Positions 16,429 to 24,135 of a stretch of 64,000 nucleotides of DNA are shown here, piece after piece (the stretch's first letter is position 1; each line of letters begins with the position of its first letter). The stretch is taken from NCBI RefSeq assembly GCF_016862375.1, contig NZ_BOMV01000013.1, positions 124,001-188,000 on the forward strand, written 5' to 3'. Below the pieces are notes generated by a model. It was given only the letters and a program-made list of their open reading frames with translations, made no database searches and had not been told where the DNA came from. The stretch is from Paractinoplanes rishiriensis (lineage in GTDB: Bacteria; Actinomycetota; Actinomycetes; Mycobacteriales; Micromonosporaceae). Made by a program: the position numbers and the translations under genes.

Positions 16429-16547
16429 CGCTTCTGGACCTTCAGGGGATGCAGGTTTCGGCGACCGAGCGCGGCGGCGGAGGCGGCAGCCAGGCCAGCC
16501 TGCTTCTGTGTGGCGACAGCTCGCTGAGCGTCACCACCTGTAACTGA
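16425..16547 (+). CDS. ramS: SapB-like class III lanthipeptide precursor
   Basis: A 40-residue peptide. The leader begins MTLLDLQGMQ, carrying the LxDLQ recognition motif of class III synthetases. The 21-residue C-terminus holds two Ser-xx-Ser-xxx-Cys motifs, S22-S25-C29 and S32-S35-C39, each able to form one ring. The core SLLLCGDSSLS is, from memory of the family, nearly identical to SapB of Streptomyces coelicolor, an extracellular surfactant that lets hyphae leave the aqueous surface. The ATG overlaps the synthetase stop and has GAAGGAG seven bases upstream. The leader contains a Gly run (G17-G21) just before the expected cleavage region, unlike the acidic spacer of SapB. A stem-loop follows 15 bp after the stop. 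Confidence 0.95.
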   Translation: MTLLDLQGMQVSATERGGGGGSQASLLLCGDSSLSVTTCN

Positions 16548-16561
16548 TCTATCAGGTACGC

Positions 16562-16587
16562 GGCCCCGCCCGAACCCGGGCGGGGCC
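16562..16587 (+). terminator. Stem-loop between precursor and transporter genes (attenuator)
   Basis: A perfect 11-bp stem (GGCCCCGCCCG / CGGGCGGGGCC) with an AACC tetraloop, then TGATTAAT. Partial termination here would give much more precursor mRNA than transporter mRNA. Confidence 0.75.
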
Positions 16588-16608
16588 TGATTAATCTGGG
16601 GGCCCCGG

Positions 16609-18267
16609 ATGCTGCTCCGCCTGGTACGCGACGCCGGTGCACATGTGGTCGTGCTGGCCGTTGCCGGCCTGGTCGGTGCCGTCGCGGAGTTGTTGCTGCC
16701 CGCGGCGCTGGGCCGGGCCGTGGACGCGGTGCTGGGCCTGGGCGGGACGGCCACGATCTGGCTCACGGTCGCGATCGCCCTGATCGGTGCCGCGGCCGTG
16801 TCCGAGATCCTGCACGACCTGGCCGCGGCGTCCGGGACGGCCCGCGCCACCCGGGTCGTCCGGCACCGGCTGCTGCGAAGGCTGTTCGCGCTGCCCACCG
16901 AATCTGCGGCCGGCTACCCGCTGGGCGACCTGGTGGCCCGGCTGTCCAGCCAGTCCGCCGACGCCGGGTCGGCGGCCGCCGCGGTGGTGGGTGGGGTGTT
17001 CGCGGTGCTGCCGCCGGTGGGCGGCCTCGTGGCGCTGATCCTGCTCGACTGGCGACTGGGAGCCGCGTACCTCCTCGGTCTTTTGATCTTGGGTTTGCTT
17101 CTGCGGGGTTTTGTGACGGACGCGTCCGAGGCGGCGGGCGGCTATCAGCGCGTGCTCGGGACGATGGCGGGGAACCTGGCCGAGGCGCTGGGCGGCAGCC
17201 GGACAATCGCCGCCGCCGGCACGGTCGACCGGGAGATCGCGCGGGTGTTGCGCCCCCTGCCGTCGCTGAGCAGATACGGCACCGGGACCTGGACGGCGCT
17301 GGCCACCGCGGCGGGCCGGACCGCGCTGCTGGCGCCGCTGACCCTGATCGCCGTGATCGTGGCCGGCGGCCTGCTGCTCGCGCTCGGCAGCCTCACGCCG
17401 GGCTCGTTGCTGGCCGCGGTGCAGTATGCGGCGCTGGGTACCGGGCTGGGCGCGGTGCTGGCGACGCTGAACCGGCTGGTGCGGGCCCGGACCGGCGCGG
17501 AACGGGTCGCTGCGGTGCTGGACATTATGCCGGCGCCTGCCGGCGCCCGGAACCTGGCCGCCGGACCCGGTGAGCTGCGGCTCGAAGGGGTGACGGTCCG
17601 GGCGGGTGGGCGAACGGTGCTGTCCGGGATCGATCTGACCGTGCCGGGTGGCGCGACGGTGGCGGTGGTGGGGCGGTCCGGTGCGGGTAAGTCGGTGCTG
17701 GCCGCGGTAGCCGGGGGACTGCGGTCGCCCGGCGCCGGTCGGGTGCTGCTCGACGGGGTGCCGCTGGCGGACTGCGCACCGGATGCCCTGGCCGCCGCGG
17801 TGGGCTACGGCTTCGAACGGCCGGTGCTGGTGGGCGCCACCATCGGCGACGCGATCACGATGGGCCGGCCCGGCGGTGCCCGGCGTGCTGCGGAGGTGGC
17901 CGCGATCGACGGGTACGTGGCGCGGTTGCCGGGCGGGTATGACACGCCGCTGGACGAGGCGCCGATGTCCGGTGGTGAGCGGCAGAGAATCGGCCTGGCG
18001 CGGGCGCTGCGCGGCGACCGGCTGCTGATCCTGGACGACGCCTCGTCCAGTCTGGACACCGTCACCGAGGCCCGGATCACGTCGAGCTTGACGAGAAACG
18101 CCGGCGACCGCACGCGCCTGGTGGTCACCCATCGGCGGGCCACGGCGGCCCGGGCCGACCTGGTCGCGTGGGTCGACGGTGGGCGGGTGCGGGCGGTGGC
18201 GCCACATCGGGTGCTGTGGGCCGACCCCCGGTACCGGGCTGTGTTCGCCGGCGAGGTGACGGGATGA
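16609..18267 (+). CDS. ramA: ABC exporter half-transporter with degenerate ATPase site (RamA-like)
   Basis: 552 residues: a membrane domain (residues ~1-320) followed by an ATP-binding domain. Walker A is GRSGAGKS (K361) and the signature is MSGGERQRIGLARAL. The Walker B end reads LILDDASS, so the catalytic glutamate is Asp (D477); the Q-loop position reads YGFERPV, without the usual Gln. Such a degenerate site is normal for one partner of a heterodimeric exporter. The partner is the next gene, which overlaps it by 4 bp (ATGA). The expected role is export and perhaps maturation of the SapB-like peptide; no peptidase C39 domain is present. Confidence 0.9.
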   Translation: MLLRLVRDAGAHVVVLAVAGLVGAVAELLLPAALGRAVDAVLGLGGTATIWLTVAIALIGAAAVSEILHDLAAASGTARATRVVRHRLLRRLFALPTESAAGYPLGDLVARLSSQSADAGSAAAAVVGGVFAVLPPVGGLVALILLDWRLGAAYLLGLLILGLLLRGFVTDASEAAGGYQRVLGTMAGNLAEALGGSRTIAAAGTVDREIARVLRPLPSLSRYGTGTWTALATAAGRTALLAPLTLIAVIVAGGLLLALGSLTPGSLLAAVQYAALGTGLGAVLATLNRLVRARTGAERVAAVLDIMPAPAGARNLAAGPGELRLEGVTVRAGGRTVLSGIDLTVPGGATVAVVGRSGAGKSVLAAVAGGLRSPGAGRVLLDGVPLADCAPDALAAAVGYGFERPVLVGATIGDAITMGRPGGARRAAEVAAIDGYVARLPGGYDTPLDEAPMSGGERQRIGLARALRGDRLLILDDASSSLDTVTEARITSSLTRNAGDRTRLVVTHRRATAARADLVAWVDGGRVRAVAPHRVLWADPRYRAVFAGEVTG

Positions 18268-20606
18268 GTGCTCCGTCCGCGGCCTCTCTGGACGGTCGGC
18301 CACCGCCGTCTGCCGCCGTGTTGAGCGTGAGCCGCTACACGCGGGCGGAACTGAGCAGGCAGCGCCACGCGGTCGGGCGGCTGGCCGCGTGGTCGGTGGT
18401 CGAGGCGCTGCCCGGCCTGGTCGCGGGGATCGCCACGGCCCGGGCCGTCGACGCGGGCTTCCTCGCCGGGCGGCCGGTGATCGGGGTCGCCTGGCTGGCC
18501 GGCTATGCGGTGGCGGCCGGGCTGGGCGCGATCGGTTCCCGGCAGGCGTACCGGTGCCTGGCCGGCGTGGTCGAACCCGTACGCGACCGGCTGGCCGCCC
18601 GCGTGGTCACCGGAGAACTCCGCCGGGCCACCGCCCCCGGCGGCCTTAGCGACGGCGCGGCGGTGGCCCGGCTGACCCACCAGGTGGAAATTGTCCGCGA
18701 CACCCTGGCCGGCCTGCTGACGGTGGCGAGAGGCTTCCTGTTCGGCGCGGTAGCGGCCCTGGCCGGCCTGCTGCTCATCGAACCTCGGCTGGCCGGCCTG
18801 GTGACATTGCCGCTGCTAGTGGGCTTGGTCATCTTCCTGGCGCTGCTGCCCGCCATGGTCACCAGGCAGCGCCGCTACGTCCTGGCCGACGAGCGCCTGG
18901 GCCGCACGGCCGGCGCGATGCTGCGAGGCCACCGGGACATAGCCGCCGGCAACGCCCGGGACTGGGCGGTGAGTTCGGTGGGTGCCCCGATCGACGCCCA
19001 GTACCGCGCCGAACTGTCCCTGGCCCGGATGGGCGCCCTGCGCCGGGTGAGTTTGGCCGTGAGCGGTTGGCTGCCGTTGGTCGTCATCCTGCTGGCAGCC
19101 CCGTGGGCGGTGCGCAACGGTGCGGGGGCGGGCGCGGTGCTGGGGGCGATCGTGTACGTGCGCCAGGGGCTGCAGCCGGCGCTGCATTTGCTTATCCAGG
19201 GCCTGGCCAGTGGGGGCCTGCGTTATGGGGTGACGTTGGCGCGCCTGCTGGCCGCCACAGCTCAGCCCGCGCTGATCCCACCCACCGCCAATCAGCCTGT
19301 CGTCAGCCGGCCCGTCGTCAGCCGGCCCGTCGTCAGCCGGCCTGTCGTCAGCCGGCCTGTCGTCAGCCGGCCTGCCGTCCGCCAGCCCGCCGCATCCCCG
19401 GCCCCGGCTGGCCCTACGCCTGCACGTGGTCAACCCACTGCACACGTTGGGTTGCCCGTTGAGTCTTTCGACCTGCGACCTGCGGCTGCCGGTCAATCGG
19501 TCGCGTCCAGCGGTGACGACTCCACCTTGTCCGGCGGCGACCAGTCCGTCATGTCACCTGATGACGAGACGGCGGCGCTGGACATGTTGACAGTCAACAT
19601 GACATCAACAGTTGAGTTGACTGGACTTGATTGCGTGCATACACATGTCCAGCCGAGACCGTCTGGCATGGGTCGACGAGTGGTTGAGCTGGATGGTGTT
19701 GAGCTGGATGGTGTTGAGCTGGATGGTGTTGAGCTGGATGGTGTTGAGCGGTGTGGTGCGGCGCTGGCGGCTGGGGAACTGTTGCGGATGCAGGGGGTTT
19801 CGTTCCGCTACGGGCCGGCTGCTGAGCCTGTGCTTGACGGTTTTGATCTTGAGGTGCGGGAAGGGGAGCATCTTGCCATCGTGGGGGCCAGTGGGATTGG
19901 CAAGTCGACGCTGTCCGCGTTGATGGCGGGGCTGCTGGCGCCGCAGGCGGGGACGGTTCGGGTTGGGCGGGCGCCGGTGCTGCTGCCGCAAGAGGCGTAT
20001 GTGTTCACCGGGACTGTGGAGGAGAACCTTCGGTACCTCGCTCCCGAAGCGTCAGCTGCCTCTCTCGACGAAGCCGTTGACGTGCTTGGTGCGCGTACCC
20101 TCCTCGATCGTCTTGGCGGCTATGCCGCCCGGCTGGAACCCGCGACGCTTTCGGCGGGGGAACGGCAGGTGCTGGCGCTCGTGCGGGCCTATCTCTCGCC
20201 GGCTCCGCTCGCCGTGCTGGACGAAGCCACCTGCCACCTTGATCCGGCGGGTGAGGAGCGCGCTGAGCTGGCGTTTGCGGAACGGCCGGGAGCTCTCGTG
20301 GTCATCGCGCACCGGATGACGTCGGCGCGGCGGGCCCGGCGGATACTCATGTTCGACGGGAGCCGGCCGGAGCTGGGTGACCACGAGAGCCTGTTGGCGC
20401 AGTCCGCGGCGTACCGCGAACTGGTTGGGCACTGGTCAGATCCAGCCGGATTCCTGGGCGATGTGGATGGCCTCGATGCGGTTGCGGGCGCCGGTCTTGG
20501 CCAGGATGCGCGACAGGTGGTTGCGCACGGTGCCGGGGGAGAGCGCCAGCTTGCGGGCGATCTCCTTGACCGGGGCGCCGAGCGCGGCGACCGCGAGGAT
20601 GCGTAG
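18264..20606 (+). CDS. ramB: ABC exporter half-transporter with long repetitive linker (RamB-like)
   Basis: 780 residues, start ATG 18264 inside the previous stop. Membrane domain ~25-330. The ATPase domain starts ~505, with Walker A GASGIGKS (K547), Q-loop LLPQEAYVF, signature LSAGERQVLALV, Walker B AVLDEAT (canonical E654) and H-loop IAHRM. Between the domains lies a ~170-residue insertion, unusual for this family, made of VVSRP repeats, a Ser/Asp-rich stretch and VELDG repeats; its codons are noticeably less G/C-biased. The last ~57 codons read antisense through the DNA-binding domain of the convergent response regulator, giving a 171-bp overlap. This suggests loss of an earlier stop. Confidence 0.88.
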   Translation: MSAPSAASLDGRPPPSAAVLSVSRYTRAELSRQRHAVGRLAAWSVVEALPGLVAGIATARAVDAGFLAGRPVIGVAWLAGYAVAAGLGAIGSRQAYRCLAGVVEPVRDRLAARVVTGELRRATAPGGLSDGAAVARLTHQVEIVRDTLAGLLTVARGFLFGAVAALAGLLLIEPRLAGLVTLPLLVGLVIFLALLPAMVTRQRRYVLADERLGRTAGAMLRGHRDIAAGNARDWAVSSVGAPIDAQYRAELSLARMGALRRVSLAVSGWLPLVVILLAAPWAVRNGAGAGAVLGAIVYVRQGLQPALHLLIQGLASGGLRYGVTLARLLAATAQPALIPPTANQPVVSRPVVSRPVVSRPVVSRPVVSRPAVRQPAASPAPAGPTPARGQPTAHVGLPVESFDLRPAAAGQSVASSGDDSTLSGGDQSVMSPDDETAALDMLTVNMTSTVELTGLDCVHTHVQPRPSGMGRRVVELDGVELDGVELDGVELDGVERCGAALAAGELLRMQGVSFRYGPAAEPVLDGFDLEVREGEHLAIVGASGIGKSTLSALMAGLLAPQAGTVRVGRAPVLLPQEAYVFTGTVEENLRYLAPEASAASLDEAVDVLGARTLLDRLGGYAARLEPATLSAGERQVLALVRAYLSPAPLAVLDEATCHLDPAGEERAELAFAERPGALVVIAHRMTSARRARRILMFDGSRPELGDHESLLAQSAAYRELVGHWSDPAGFLGDVDGLDAVAGAGLGQDARQVVAHGAGGERQLAGDLLDRGAERGDREDA
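19295..19380. repeat. 15-bp coding tandem repeat (VVSRP, about 5 copies)
   Basis: The unit GTCGTCAGCCGGCCC repeats in frame inside the RamB-like linker, differing only at C/T wobble positions. In-frame copy changes would not break the transporter. Confidence 0.85.
19683..19757. repeat. 15-bp coding tandem repeat (VELDG, about 4.5 copies)
   Basis: Four exact copies of GTTGAGCTGGATGGT plus a decayed fifth lie just before the ATPase domain of the RamB-like protein. Exact identity implies recent expansion by slippage or unequal exchange. Confidence 0.9.
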
Positions 20607-21059
20607 TTCCTTTTCGGACAGCGGCGTCGTCTGGGTCAGGGCGGCCACCAGCAGGTCGCCGTCGACGACGGGTTCACCGGCGGCGAGGCTGCGGATCGCG
20701 TCGACGACCCGCTCGGGTGGGGCGCTCTGGCTGAGAAAACCAATGGTCGGGGGTACGGTCGAGAGCCGGCTGGCGATGTTCGGGCGCCGCGGATCGACCA
20801 GTACCAGGACTTTTGCGTCGGGTAGCTCGTTGTGCGCCTGCTGTGCGGCCCCGCTCGCGTCGATCACGTGGCCGGCTTCGTCGCTGAGCAACTCCAGGTC
20901 GAGCACGGTCACGTCCGGCTTCTCGGTCCGGACCGTCTCGATGGCGCCGTCCACCGCGTCGTGTTCGGCGATCACGTCAATATCGGGCTGAGTGGACAGC
21001 ACGAACCGCAACGCCCCGCGTAACAGGCCCCCCGGCATCGCCAGCTGGATGCGCACCAT
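20436..21059 (-). CDS. ramR: Atypical NarL/LuxR-type response regulator (RamR-like)
   Basis: 207 residues: receiver domain ~1-130, then a LuxR-type helix-turn-helix (LSEKELRILAVAALGAPVKEIARKLALSPGTVRNHLSRILAKTG). The phospho-acceptor position is D54 in VTVLDLEL. The acidic pair near residue 8 is replaced by AMPG and the conserved C-terminal Lys reads FLSQ, so classical phosphorylation is doubtful. Its position next to the lanthipeptide genes matches RamR/AmfR, the activator of SapB clusters. It converges on the RamB-like gene with a 171-bp overlap covering its DNA-binding region. No sensor kinase is adjacent. Confidence 0.88.
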   Translation of the reverse strand: MVRIQLAMPGGLLRGALRFVLSTQPDIDVIAEHDAVDGAIETVRTEKPDVTVLDLELLSDEAGHVIDASGAAQQAHNELPDAKVLVLVDPRRPNIASRLSTVPPTIGFLSQSAPPERVVDAIRSLAAGEPVVDGDLLVAALTQTTPLSEKELRILAVAALGAPVKEIARKLALSPGTVRNHLSRILAKTGARNRIEAIHIAQESGWI

Positions 21060-21117
21060 GACCCCATCCTCCCCGACGCCGGGCGCGCCGGGGAGGTCCG
21101 CTTCTCCGGTTCGGGGT

Positions 21118-21723
21118 CTACAGCCAGCCGGCCTCCTCGGCGCGCCGGACCGCCTGGAGACGGTTTGGGCAGCTCAGCTTGCGCATGGCGGCGGACAGAT
21201 AGTTGCGGACGGTGCCCGCCGAAAGAAACAGACGAGTGGCGATCTCCTCACTCGGCAGGCCCTGCGCGGCCAGGCGCAGCACCTCCCGTTCCCGATCGGA
21301 CAGCGGGTTGTCGACCACGGCCAGGGTGGCGAGCGCGGTCTCCTGGTGGATCATCAGATCACCGGCGGCGACCCGGCGGATCAACGCGGCCAGCTCGCCG
21401 GGCGGCTGGGCACGGCTGGCGAACCCGCGTACACCCGCGCAGAGAACCCGACGCAACACGCCCGGCGTATGGGTCGCGCTGAGCGCGACCACCGGGACGG
21501 CGGGCAGGGCCTTGACCAGCAGCCGCGCGGTCGACAGCCCGTCGCGGCCCGGCGTGTCGAGATCGACCACGGCCACGTCGGCGGCCGCCTCGGTGACATG
21601 AGCGAGAACCTCACGGTCGGTACCGGACGCACCGACGGCCTCCAGACCGTCCTCAACGGATAAAACTGAACAAAGCGCTTCGCGCAGCAGACAAAGGTTG
21701 GACACGACAATCGTGCGGATCAC
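21118..21723 (-). CDS. Second atypical LuxR-type response regulator (RamR paralogue)
   Basis: 201 residues from the GTG at 21723, which has GGAG five bases upstream; the frame is open farther up but that part is not receiver-like. Receiver strand 1 reads VIRTIVVSNL, with Ser-Asn where Asp-Asp is expected; the acceptor is in AVVDLDTPGRDG; the conserved Lys is Arg (FASRAQ). The helix-turn-helix is LSDREREVLRLAAQGLPSEEIATRLFLSAGTVRNYL. It ends 58 bp before the first regulator on the same strand, and both proteins end similarly (EEAGWL / QESGWI), consistent with tandem duplication. Both probably act on the lanthipeptide cluster or the adjacent exported protein. Confidence 0.85.
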   Translation of the reverse strand: MIRTIVVSNLCLLREALCSVLSVEDGLEAVGASGTDREVLAHVTEAAADVAVVDLDTPGRDGLSTARLLVKALPAVPVVALSATHTPGVLRRVLCAGVRGFASRAQPPGELAALIRRVAAGDLMIHQETALATLAVVDNPLSDREREVLRLAAQGLPSEEIATRLFLSAGTVRNYLSAAMRKLSCPNRLQAVRRAEEAGWL

Positions 21724-21841
21724 CGCTACTCCATTTCGCGGCCCGTCAGGGCATGCCGGGACCGCCACGCGCGGTGGCGTCCGGTGGACAGACGAGTGCT
21801 GCGAAAGACCGGCCCGCGCCGTGGCGGCGCCGGTCGAGGAG

Positions 21842-23509
21842 TTATCCGGGGAGTGCGGTGACGTCCGGGAAGCGCGCGTCGGCGTCCCGGTCGGCCGGCG
21901 TCCCGACGAGCCGGAAGATCGGCTCAAGGATTGACCCGGCATCCGCGACAAATCCCGCGGAGTGCGTGTCAGGCCCGCCCGATCGGGCGGTGGGGGCGCC
22001 GGTGGGTTGCTCTTGGTGCGGTGCGTCAGCAGGAGCTGGTACGCCGGGAAGGCCGGCTTCGGCTTGCCCGTGCTGGCGGGGCCGGGTCGAGTTGCCGAAC
22101 GTGTCGGCGCTGCAGCTCGGTGCCGCGATGACGGCGGCGGGGAGGTCGCCCGCGGCGGTTACGGCAGTGGTCGTGGCTGGTCCGCCGAGCGCGACGGCGG
22201 GCGACGGAGTCACGGCCGCGTTGGTGATGGGCGCGGTTTCCGGTCCGGGGGTGGCGACGCCGGTGCCGCCGAGCGCGGGCTCTACGGCGGACACGACGGG
22301 CGCTACGACTGCTGCGACCTGTCCGGCCAGCGCGGGGAGGAGGTTGCCGGTGGCGGCGGGGAGGAGGTTGCCGGTGACCCTGGGGAGAACCTGGCCGGTC
22401 AGCGTGGGGAGGACGTGGCCGGTGGCGGTGGGAAGAAGGTTGCCGGTGACGGCGGGGAGAACCTGGCCGGTCAGCGTGGGGAGGACGTGGCCGGTGGTGG
22501 CGGGGAGGAGGTTGCTCGTGAGCGTGCGCGCGACCTGGCTGGTCAGCGGCGGAAGGTGGCTGGTCGGTGCGGGGAGGAACCGGCCGGTTTGGGTGGGGAC
22601 GGTGACTTCCGGGAGGAGGGCGCCGGTCGGGGAGGGCAGCGATTCGCCGGTTGGTGGGGTGAGGGCATCGGCGGTGACTGCCGGGACTGCCTGAGCGGGC
22701 GGTGGCGACAGGAACGGGCCTGTTGGCGCGAGGTGATGGCCGGTCGCTGAAAGTGCTGATCCGGGGGCTCGATCTGCGGACAGATCGGGAATTTTCGGCT
22801 TGCGGGGATTGGTGTCCTCGGAGCGGTTGCCGGTGGCGGTGGCGCTGTTGTCGAGGGCTTGTGGCCTGCTCTCCGGGTTCAGTGGGGGCGTCGGGGGGCT
22901 CAGAGTGCGCGGGGTGGCGGGCACCGACGCGGTGGCCGGCGTCAGGGTGCGCGGAAGCTTGGGCGCGAGGGCGGGCGGCGTAGCTGCGGGCTCTGCGGCG
23001 GGTTGGTGATCCGCTGTCGCTTCGTCGGCCGCTGTCTTGGAAGGCGGCCGGCTTTCGGTGGCTGGCTTGCGCTCGGGGGCGCCGGAGCTGCTGGCAGTGG
23101 TGGCTGGCTTGCGCTCGGGGGCGCCGGAGCTGCTGGCAGCGGTGGCTGGCTTGCGCTCGGCTCGCGCGTTGGCGGTGGGAGCGGGCTTGCCCTCGCCATC
23201 GGTGGCCGCATCCCTGAGCGTTGTGCCGGCGGCGGATTTGGCTGCCTTGGGTGCTTCCTTTGACCTGCTGGACGCCGTTTCCGGACGCAGATCTTCGGTG
23301 GCGGCGGTCAGCAGCGGGTCGGTTACTGCGGAAATCACGCTTCCGGGGGACGGGTCGGCGTGGGCCGTGGCGGAGGACAGCGCCGACAGCAGCACGTAGG
23401 CGGCGGCTGCGGACAGGGCCAGGACGACCGCTCGTGCCAGGAGCCTCAGCGGGAGTGCCTGGGTGGGCGCTTCCGTGAGGGTGGCTGGTGCGACGCTGGT
23501 GTCGTTCAT
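21842..23509 (-). CDS. Exported or membrane-anchored Pro/Thr/Ala-rich repeat protein
   Basis: 555 residues. A hydrophobic segment at ~22-48 (LLARAVVLALSAAAAYVLLSAL) followed by ATAHADPSPG acts as a signal peptide or anchor. Residues ~110-150 carry 14-residue repeats (ERKPATTASSSGAP). Residues ~290-400 carry repeats of the type TGHVLPTLTGQVLPAVTGNLLP. A hydrophobic Ala/Val segment (~400-425) follows, then a tail with HQEQPTGAPTARSGG. No known domain was recognised. Disorder, repeats and position beside the SapB-like cluster and its regulators suggest a cell-surface protein connected with envelope or hyphal surface; that is inference only. The first gene on the other side is divergent. Confidence 0.7.
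   Translation of the reverse strand: MNDTSVAPATLTEAPTQALPLRLLARAVVLALSAAAAYVLLSALSSATAHADPSPGSVISAVTDPLLTAATEDLRPETASSRSKEAPKAAKSAAGTTLRDAATDGEGKPAPTANARAERKPATAASSSGAPERKPATTASSSGAPERKPATESRPPSKTAADEATADHQPAAEPAATPPALAPKLPRTLTPATASVPATPRTLSPPTPPLNPESRPQALDNSATATGNRSEDTNPRKPKIPDLSADRAPGSALSATGHHLAPTGPFLSPPPAQAVPAVTADALTPPTGESLPSPTGALLPEVTVPTQTGRFLPAPTSHLPPLTSQVARTLTSNLLPATTGHVLPTLTGQVLPAVTGNLLPTATGHVLPTLTGQVLPRVTGNLLPAATGNLLPALAGQVAAVVAPVVSAVEPALGGTGVATPGPETAPITNAAVTPSPAVALGGPATTTAVTAAGDLPAAVIAAPSCSADTFGNSTRPRQHGQAEAGLPGVPAPADAPHQEQPTGAPTARSGGPDTHSAGFVADAGSILEPIFRLVGTPADRDADARFPDVTALPG
22324..22530. repeat. Degenerate 24-36 bp tandem repeats in the exported protein gene
   Basis: Variants of GGGGAGGAGGTTGCCGGTG and GGGGAGGACGTGGCCGGTG alternate across this stretch and encode the VLPxLTGQ/NLLPxATG repeat. 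Confidence 0.8.
23057..23165. repeat. 42-bp coding repeat, about 2.5 copies
   Basis: A 42-bp unit starting GTGGCTGGCTTGCGCTCGGG is repeated almost identically and encodes the 14-residue ERKPAT block of the same protein. Confidence 0.85.
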
Positions 23510-23591
23510 GCCCGCTTTCTGCTACGCCGGTCGATTTCTCCGAACGAACGTAACAGGGTTGTTGCTTGATCGCTGGGTGGGCGGGGACCGG

Positions 23592-23597
23592 TAGGTT
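23592..23597 (+). promoter_or_regulatory. -10 element TAGGTT (leaderless promoter)
   Basis: TAGGTT lies 7 nt before the ATG at 23605 and no Shine-Dalgarno intervenes, so transcription should start at or next to the A of the start codon. Confidence 0.6.
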
Positions 23598-23604
23598 CGG
23601 GGTC

Positions 23605-24135
23605 ATGGGTGTGGCTGTTCGGTTTACCAAATGGGGTGGGTCGCGGCACTGGGAATATGAGCTGGAGCCGCTCGGGCATGATCGGTTCGGGTGGTGGCTG
23701 GGCGGACGGACCGGGATTTCGCTTCGCCGGGGGACGGAGGCGCCGGTCGCGCAGCCGCATGACTTTGTGGCCCTTGTTCCCGCTGACGGGTGCTGGATCG
23801 CCAACTGGAACGCGGACGCGGACACCGAGATGGAGATCTATGTGGACGTGACCGACCAGCCGGTGTGGACGGGCGAGCTGGTCCGGGCCGTGGATCTGGA
23901 TCTGGATGTGGTCCGGCTGCGGGACGGCACTGTGGAACTGCTCGACGAGGACGAGTTCGCCGAGCATCAGGTCCGGTACGGCTATCCGGCCGACGTCGTC
24001 GCGCGGGCGCAGGCCACGGCGGCGGAGCTGATGGCTCGGGTGCGGGACCGGGACGAGCCGTTCGGGGACGTCGGGCGGGCCTGGCTGGAGCGGTTCAGCA
24101 GCGCTTCGACCACAGGTCGCGCGACTCGGTCCTGA
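23605..24135 (+). CDS. DUF402 domain protein
   Basis: A 176-residue cytoplasmic protein. The region from EPLGHDRFGWWLGG to VRLRDGTVELLDEDEFAEH carries the DUF402 barrel signature: FVALVPADGCWIANW, then EIYVDVTDQPVWTG and a VDLDLDVVRL strand. Family members with known activity are nucleoside di/triphosphate phosphatases related to FomD; the acidic metal-binding residues of the VDLDLDVV and LLDEDEF strands are present. The ATG at 23605 follows a TAGGTT -10 by 7 nt (leaderless). The 3' end overlaps the convergent secreted-protein gene by 41 bp. Confidence 0.82.
   Translation: MGVAVRFTKWGGSRHWEYELEPLGHDRFGWWLGGRTGISLRRGTEAPVAQPHDFVALVPADGCWIANWNADADTEMEIYVDVTDQPVWTGELVRAVDLDLDVVRLRDGTVELLDEDEFAEHQVRYGYPADVVARAQATAAELMARVRDRDEPFGDVGRAWLERFSSASTTGRATRS

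Noticed and set aside
19295-19757. Regular 15-bp repeats considered as a CRISPR-like array
   Set aside because: They are contiguous, in frame and without spacers; they encode peptide repeats inside an ABC transporter.
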